DNA of 10,828 bases from positions 1 to 10,828 of the forward strand of contig JAAZFP010000379.1 in the NCBI GenBank assembly GCA_012511645.1, read 5' to 3'. The translations under genes were made by a program, and so were the position numbers. The notes beneath the pieces were generated by a model. The model was not told where the DNA came from. It did no database searches and was given only the letters and a program-made list of their open reading frames with translations. This document shows, one piece after another, positions 7,121-10,828 of this stretch; position 1 is the stretch's first letter, and each line of letters starts with the position of its first letter. The DNA is from Microbacteriaceae bacterium. GTDB taxonomy: Bacteria; Actinomycetota; Actinomycetes; Actinomycetales; Microbacteriaceae.

Positions 7121-8154
7121 TGCCCGACCCGAGCAGACAGCCTCCACCCACCCCGCACGGGGACGATCAGCTGCATCGCACCGTCCTCCTGACTGGTGTT
7201 GATCTCGCCCAGTTTCTCGGACATCGTGACCAGCTCATTTCCGATCTTGAACGGCAGCACCCTGAAGTTGAATTTCACGCGCGGGATCACGTGCTCACGC
7301 TCAAAGGCGAAGCCGCCCAGGTTCGGGCAGCGGAGGCAGTGGTGACTGAGGTGCTCCGGGTGGCTCGAGCGCACGGTGCGGTCTCGGCCAGTGACGTGCG
7401 AGAAGTGACCAAGCTCGTTGAGCGTGGCGACGGGCCTACTGCCGCGCAGATGCTGAGCGAACCGATCCTGTCGGTTCGAGGGCACGCGATTCGGCCACAG
7501 ACTGCTGGACAGCGTGCATACGTTGACGCGATCGATGCGCACACTGTCACCTTTGGTATTGGGCCAGCCGGCACAGGGAAGACATACCTGGCCATGGCAA
7601 AGGCGGTCCAAGCGTTGCAGCGACGAGAGGTCGCCAAGATCATTTTGACTCGGCCAGCTGTCGAGGCGGGGGAGCGACTCGGCTATCTGCCGGGAACACT
7701 CGAGGACAAGATTGACCCGTACCTCCGGCCGTTGTTCGACGCGGTTGGCTCGATGATGGAGCCTGAGGCTGTTCCGAAGCTGATTGCGAGTGGCACGATC
7801 GAGGTCGCCCCGCTCGCGTACATGCGTGGGCGCACACTCAACGAGTCATTTGTGGTGCTGGATGAAGCACAAAATACGACGCCAGAACAAATGAAGATGT
7901 TTCTGACCCGGCTTGGCTACGGCAGCAAGATGGTGGTGACTGGTGACATCACCCAGGTAGATTTACCCCTTGCCTCAAGCGGGCTGCGAGTCGTGAATCG
8001 AATTCTGCGAGGGGTTGAAGATATTGCCTTTGCCGATCTGACGACGGACGACATCGTACGTCACAGCCTCGTCGGCCGAATCGTTGATGCTTACACTGCG
8101 TTTGAAGAGCAGCGCGCCGCCGAGAAACTGAGTCAAGATGCGAAGAAAGTGTGA
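7120..8154 (+). CDS. phoH: PhoH-like ATPase (YbeZ type)
   Basis: Cytoplasmic P-loop ATPase of the PhoH/YbeZ family, thought to work in RNA metabolism and often linked to YbeY in ribosome maturation. The 344 residues carry an N-terminal KH-like region (about 20-85). The ATPase domain follows, with Walker A GPAGTGKT (148-155), the LTRPAVEAGERLGYLPG block (176-192), Walker B VVLDEAQN (245-252), and the sensor region VVTGDITQVDLP (272-283). The GTG start shares its first base with the last base of the HIT stop (TAGTG), and GAGAG at 7106-7110 gives a modest ribosome binding site. The first 15 residues are proline-rich and probably unstructured. The helicase-like or phosphate-starvation role suggested by the name is not proven; position beside ybeY and era favours a role in ribosomal RNA processing. 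Confidence 0.94.
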   Translation: MPDPSRQPPPTPHGDDQLHRTVLLTGVDLAQFLGHRDQLISDLERQHPEVEFHARDHVLTLKGEAAQVRAAEAVVTEVLRVARAHGAVSASDVREVTKLVERGDGPTAAQMLSEPILSVRGHAIRPQTAGQRAYVDAIDAHTVTFGIGPAGTGKTYLAMAKAVQALQRREVAKIILTRPAVEAGERLGYLPGTLEDKIDPYLRPLFDAVGSMMEPEAVPKLIASGTIEVAPLAYMRGRTLNESFVVLDEAQNTTPEQMKMFLTRLGYGSKMVVTGDITQVDLPLASSGLRVVNRILRGVEDIAFADLTTDDIVRHSLVGRIVDAYTAFEEQRAAEKLSQDAKKV

Positions 8155-8156
8155 TC

Positions 8157-8618
8157 ATGAGCATTGAAGTGAATAATGAGTCAGGCATGGAAGCTGATGA
8201 GCGATCACTGCAGGCTCTCGCAGCGTTTGTGCTCGATTCGCTGCATGTGCACCCACAGACCGAGGTAGGCATTTCGCTTGTCGATGAGTCAGCCATCGAG
8301 CAGTTGCATGTCGAATGGATGAATGAACCGGGGCCGACGGATGTGCTGAGCTTTCCGATGGATGAGCTACGACCTGGCCGGCCTGACTCGCAAACTCCTG
8401 CTGGGCTCCTCGGCGACATTGTGATTTGCCCACAGGTAGCCGAAGCTCAGGCTCAGGCAGCGGGACACGATACCCCGATGGAACTGAAAATCCTGCTGAC
8501 GCACGGCTTGCTGCACCTGCTTGGGTTTGATCATGCGACCCCGACTGAAGAAGCCGAGATGTTCGGGCTCCAACGTGATCTGGTCGTCGCGTTTCTCGCA
8601 GGAGAGCATCGCCAATGA
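8157..8618 (+). CDS. ybeY: Endoribonuclease YbeY, rRNA maturation factor
   Basis: Zinc-dependent single-strand endoribonuclease needed for 16S rRNA 3' end maturation and ribosome quality control in studied bacteria. With the start chosen here it is 153 residues. The metal site is the UPF0054 signature HGLLHLLGFDH, with His116, His120 and His126. The other conserved block is GPTDVLSFPMDE (59-70). I prefer ATG 8157 because the purine-rich AAGAAAG at 8143-8149 is seven bases upstream. A GTG at 8151, overlapping the phoH stop (GTGA), would add only Met-Ile and leaves almost no spacer; it cannot be excluded. The end overlaps the corC-like start by four bases (ATGA). Confidence 0.94.
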   Translation: MSIEVNNESGMEADERSLQALAAFVLDSLHVHPQTEVGISLVDESAIEQLHVEWMNEPGPTDVLSFPMDELRPGRPDSQTPAGLLGDIVICPQVAEAQAQAAGHDTPMELKILLTHGLLHLLGFDHATPTEEAEMFGLQRDLVVAFLAGEHRQ

Positions 8619-9559
8619 GCGATGATGTTCCGCAGGTGAGTCTCGCAGCGAGGCTCACTGATGCCGCGAAACGGTTCTCAGGAAGAGTTGCGCTTGGGCG
8701 TGGCCGGGTTCGTGATGAGGAACAGCTGCTGTCGCTCGTGGATCAAGCCGTTGAGCAAGAGCTGATTGAGGACGATGATCGTCTCTACATTCGTTCACTT
8801 GTTGAATTCGGTGACACTCTTGTTCGAGAACTCATGGTGCCGCGCACAGATATGGTGACCGTGGACGCAGAAACGAGCGTGCGAGATGCCCTTGAGCTTC
8901 TGCTGCAGACCCGTCATTCACGCATTCCGGTCGTCGCCACGGGCGATGCAGATGATGTTGAGGGCGTCGTCTACCTTCGAGATGCGAGCGCATTTCATTT
9001 TCGTCGAGCCGACGAAGCCGATTCATCTCCAGTGAGGCGGATTATGAAACCGGCGGTGTTTGTGCCTGAGCTGCAACTCGCGGATGACTTGCTTCGGCAG
9101 ATGCAACGGGAGTCGAATCACCTTGCGCTCGTCGTCGACGAATACGGCGGAATCTCTGGTCTCGTCACCCTTGAAGACTTAGTCGAAGAGCTCCTCGGCG
9201 ACATCAGTGATGAACACGATAGGGAATCGCCAGAAGCTGAGCCAAACTCGGACGGTTCATTCACCATTAGCGCCCGACTTCCCATCGATCGGCTCGGCGA
9301 GATTTTCGGTATCGAGCTCGAAGATGACGAAGTCGATAGCGTTGGAGGTCTCGTTGCAAAGGAGCTCGGCAGACTCGCAAACGTGGGGGATGCCGTGATC
9401 GTTCGGGGGATAGAGCTGACCGCTCGGGAGACTGAGCGAAAGCGTCAGCGGCTCGTATCGGTCAGCGCGCGCTGGGTAGGTGCAGACACAGGGGAAATTG
9501 CGTCGGTTTCTGAGGATAGCCGGGATAGCTCGAATACAGGAAGGCTCTCTGATGGTTGA
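8615..9559 (+). CDS. CorC/HlyC-type protein: CBS pair plus CorC_HlyC domain, no membrane domain
   Basis: A 314-residue soluble protein with tandem CBS domains (about 73-198) and a C-terminal CorC_HlyC transporter-associated domain (about 213-288). Visible signatures are VRELMVPRTDMVTV (70-83), HSRIPVV (101-107), ALVVDEYGGISGLVTLEDLV (171-190), EELLGDISDE (191-200) and the EVDSVGGLV motif (239-247). CBS pairs in this family bind adenine nucleotides; family roles are in magnesium/cobalt efflux. Gram-positive homologues usually have about 430 residues, with an N-terminal DUF21/CNNM membrane domain. Here only about 30 polar residues precede the CBS module, as in E. coli CorC (YbeX). No lost part is hidden upstream, since ybeY occupies that space. 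AGGAGAG at 8600-8606 is a strong ribosome binding site for the ATG at 8615. The ybeZ-ybeY-ybeX order of E. coli is the same as phoH-ybeY-corC here. The last 25 residues are acidic and serine-rich. Confidence 0.88.
   Translation: MSDDVPQVSLAARLTDAAKRFSGRVALGRGRVRDEEQLLSLVDQAVEQELIEDDDRLYIRSLVEFGDTLVRELMVPRTDMVTVDAETSVRDALELLLQTRHSRIPVVATGDADDVEGVVYLRDASAFHFRRADEADSSPVRRIMKPAVFVPELQLADDLLRQMQRESNHLALVVDEYGGISGLVTLEDLVEELLGDISDEHDRESPEAEPNSDGSFTISARLPIDRLGEIFGIELEDDEVDSVGGLVAKELGRLANVGDAVIVRGIELTARETERKRQRLVSVSARWVGADTGEIASVSEDSRDSSNTGRLSDG
9538..9544 (+). promoter_or_regulatory. Strong ribosome binding site fixing the era start
   Basis: AGGAAGG lies inside the 3' end of the corC-like gene, seven bases before ATG 9552. 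It decides between two in-frame starts for era: ATG 9552, with ideal spacing, and ATG 9480, 24 codons upstream, which has no comparable site and would give a long overlap with the corC-like gene. Confidence 0.75.
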
Positions 9560-10487
9560 GGCACACAGTGAAGGTGGCGACACGCATCGGCCGTTTCGTG
9601 CGGGGTTTGTGAGTTTTGTCGGTCGGCCAAATGTCGGTAAGTCAACGCTCACGAATGCCCTTGTTGGCGAAAAAATCGCCATCACGAGTTCCAAACCACA
9701 GACAACTCGGAGAGTGATTCGAGGAATTGTGCATCGCGAGGATGGTCAACTGATCATTGTTGACACGCCCGGCATTCATCGGCCCAGAACATTGCTGGGA
9801 GAGCGCTTGAATGCGTTGGTAGAAACGACACTGGGCGACGTGGATGTCATTGGCTTCTGTGTGACTGCAAACGAGAAGCTTGGGCCCGGAGATCGGTTTA
9901 TCAATGATCGTTTGAACGACTTTCCACGAGCAAAAAAGGTTGCCATCCTCACCAAAGTTGATCAGGCGGGCCGTTCGGAAATCATCGAACAGCTCACCCT
10001 GCTCGGTGCACTCCGCGATTGGGATGCGGTGGTGCCGCTCTCGGCGGTCACCCATGAGCAACTGGATGTCGTGGGCGAGGTGCTGCTGGACCTGATGCCC
10101 GAGTCGCCGCCGCTCTACGAAGCCGAATCGACAACTGATGAGAGCGAAGACGACCGGATCGCCGAATTGATCCGTGAAGCGACGCTCGAGGGAGCCCGCG
10201 AGGAGCTGCCGCACTCTCTCGCTGCGAGTGTCGACGACCGTGTTGAACGTGATCCAAACGGTGATGTGCCGGGTCTGCTTGAAATCTATGCGTCGATCTA
10301 TGTTGAACGTGACAGTCAGAAGGGCATCATTATTGGTAAGGGTGGTTCACGGCTGCGAGAGATCGGTGAGCAGGCGCGCAAGCAGATTGAACAGCTCCTC
10401 GGCCGCAGGGTGTATCTATCGCTGCGGGTGAAGGTGCTGAAAGATTGGCAGCGAGACCCCAAAGCGCTCGGTCGCCTCGGCTTCTAA
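9552..10487 (+). CDS. era: GTPase Era
   Basis: Essential-type GTPase that binds the 3' end of 16S rRNA through a KH domain and assists 30S assembly. With the ATG at 9552 it is 311 residues, normal for Era. The GTPase domain shows G1 GRPNVGKS (24-31), the switch I region KPQTTRR (48-54), G3 DTPG (71-74), G4 as TKVD (134-137, the T variant of NKxD seen in many actinobacterial Eras) and a G5-like LSA (163-165). The linker carries the Era-typical EELPHSLA (217-224), and the KH domain has IIIGKGGSRLREIGE (259-273). An upstream ATG at 9480 would add 24 basic residues unlike Era and is rejected as start. The start overlaps the corC-like stop by eight bases (ATGGTTGA), so translation is probably coupled. 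No clear terminator follows. Confidence 0.96.
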   Translation: MVEAHSEGGDTHRPFRAGFVSFVGRPNVGKSTLTNALVGEKIAITSSKPQTTRRVIRGIVHREDGQLIIVDTPGIHRPRTLLGERLNALVETTLGDVDVIGFCVTANEKLGPGDRFINDRLNDFPRAKKVAILTKVDQAGRSEIIEQLTLLGALRDWDAVVPLSAVTHEQLDVVGEVLLDLMPESPPLYEAESTTDESEDDRIAELIREATLEGAREELPHSLAASVDDRVERDPNGDVPGLLEIYASIYVERDSQKGIIIGKGGSRLREIGEQARKQIEQLLGRRVYLSLRVKVLKDWQRDPKALGRLGF

Positions 10488-10530
10488 TGTGCGGCCAACA
10501 AAGGCCTAGTGCGAGCATCGGGCACTGCAA

Positions 10531-10536
10531 TATGCT
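10531..10536 (+). promoter_or_regulatory. Possible -10 box for a leaderless membrane-protein transcript
   Basis: TATGCT fits TANNNT and is followed by six bases and ATG 10543, the same geometry as at the HIT gene. The 55-base gap after era has no Shine-Dalgarno sequence near the ATG, which supports a leaderless start. No -35 hexamer is obvious. Confidence 0.45.
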
Positions 10537-10542
10537 GAACGC

Positions 10543-10828
10543 ATGAACGACATTTCCACCGATTACGACCAACTTCTGGCAACCCAGTTTTCTACTGCGT
10601 ACATTTTCGCGGCAATTGTCGTCTATGTACTGAGCGCAATCGCGCTGTGGAAGGTGTTCTCAAAGGCCGGGTTCCCCGGGATCCTCGCGTGGATTCCGAT
10701 CGTCAACACTATTCTGGTGGTGAAGATCGCAGGCTACTCGGCTTGGCTGGTGCTGTTGTATCTCATCCCAATCGTGAATATCATTTTTGCGATTTTTGTT
10801 GCACTTCGTTTGGGCGAGCGCTTTGAGA
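10543..10828 (+). CDS. DUF5684-like small membrane protein, 3' end outside window
   Basis: The reading frame is open from ATG 10543 to the end of the window: 95 residues, incomplete. Three hydrophobic segments are visible: about residues 18-38 (AYIFAAIVVYVLSAIALW), 43-63 and 66-89. They are joined by the pattern KAGFPGILAWIPIVNT (41-56) and, in the next segment, LIPIVN (74-79). This repeated hydrophobic-PIVN arrangement, with lysine-glycine before the second segment, is what I recall from the DUF5684 family of small actinobacterial membrane proteins. Function is unknown. It is separated from era by 55 bases with a probable promoter of its own. Family assignment rests on pattern memory, with the C-terminus unseen. 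Confidence 0.7.
   Translation, partial: MNDISTDYDQLLATQFSTAYIFAAIVVYVLSAIALWKVFSKAGFPGILAWIPIVNTILVVKIAGYSAWLVLLYLIPIVNIIFAIFVALRLGERFE

Noticed and set aside
9480..9551. Longer era start at ATG 9480 adding 24 residues.
   Set aside because: The extension lies wholly within the corC-like coding region, is unlike Era N-termini, and lacks a ribosome binding site, whereas ATG 9552 has AGGAAGG at ideal spacing.
10508..10526. AGTGC-N9-GCACT inverted repeat after era, as a terminator or operator for the downstream gene.
   Set aside because: A five-base stem with a nine-base loop and no T-tract is too weak for a terminator. An operator role upstream of the -10 box is possible but unsupported.
1..10828. 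Search for a hidden defence, mobile or biosynthetic system.
   Set aside because: Every stretch is accounted for by syntenic housekeeping genes of uniform base composition. No repeats arrays, transposase, integrase, toxin-antitoxin pair or unusual intergenic RNA was seen.

Overview
The window carries a run of conserved bacterial housekeeping genes, all on the + strand, with almost no intergenic space. The gene order is lepA - DUF1990 gene - hemW - hrcA - dnaJ - rsmE - HIT - phoH - ybeY - corC-like - era - DUF5684-type membrane gene. The order, the sequence character of HrcA, DnaJ2, RsmE and Era, the DUF1990 gene between lepA and hemW, the GTG starts and the apparent leaderless promoters all point to an actinobacterium, most likely Microbacteriaceae with only moderately high GC. 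The genus cannot be fixed from the sequence alone.

Region by region: positions 2-3726 hold the tail-to-head packed set lepA (5' end cut off by the window), a DUF1990 protein of unknown function and hemW. A 43-bp gap (3727-3769) then holds a perfect CIRCE operator overlapping a likely -10 box. It opens the heat-shock unit hrcA - dnaJ, with rsmE directly behind. A 13-bp gap (6766-6778) holds a second TAGACT box placed exactly as expected for a leaderless start of the HIT gene. From there HIT, phoH, ybeY, corC-like and era overlap each other by 1 to 8 bases, apart from a 2-base gap before the preferred ybeY start. After era, a 55-bp gap with a third TANNNT box leads into a small membrane protein gene that runs off the window.

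Functionally the window joins translation and ribosome quality genes (LepA/EF4, RsmE, YbeY, Era and probably PhoH), protein folding control (HrcA, DnaJ2) and cofactor handling (HemW). I see no mobile element, CRISPR array, rRNA, tRNA, prophage or biosynthetic cluster, and no gene-free stretch over 300 bases. I do not see an undescribed system. The most noteworthy points are small: unusual residues in otherwise invariant motifs of LepA, DnaJ and RsmE; a CorC-type protein without the membrane domain usual in Gram-positives; a conserved-context DUF1990 gene; and promoter boxes that divide what looks like one long operon.
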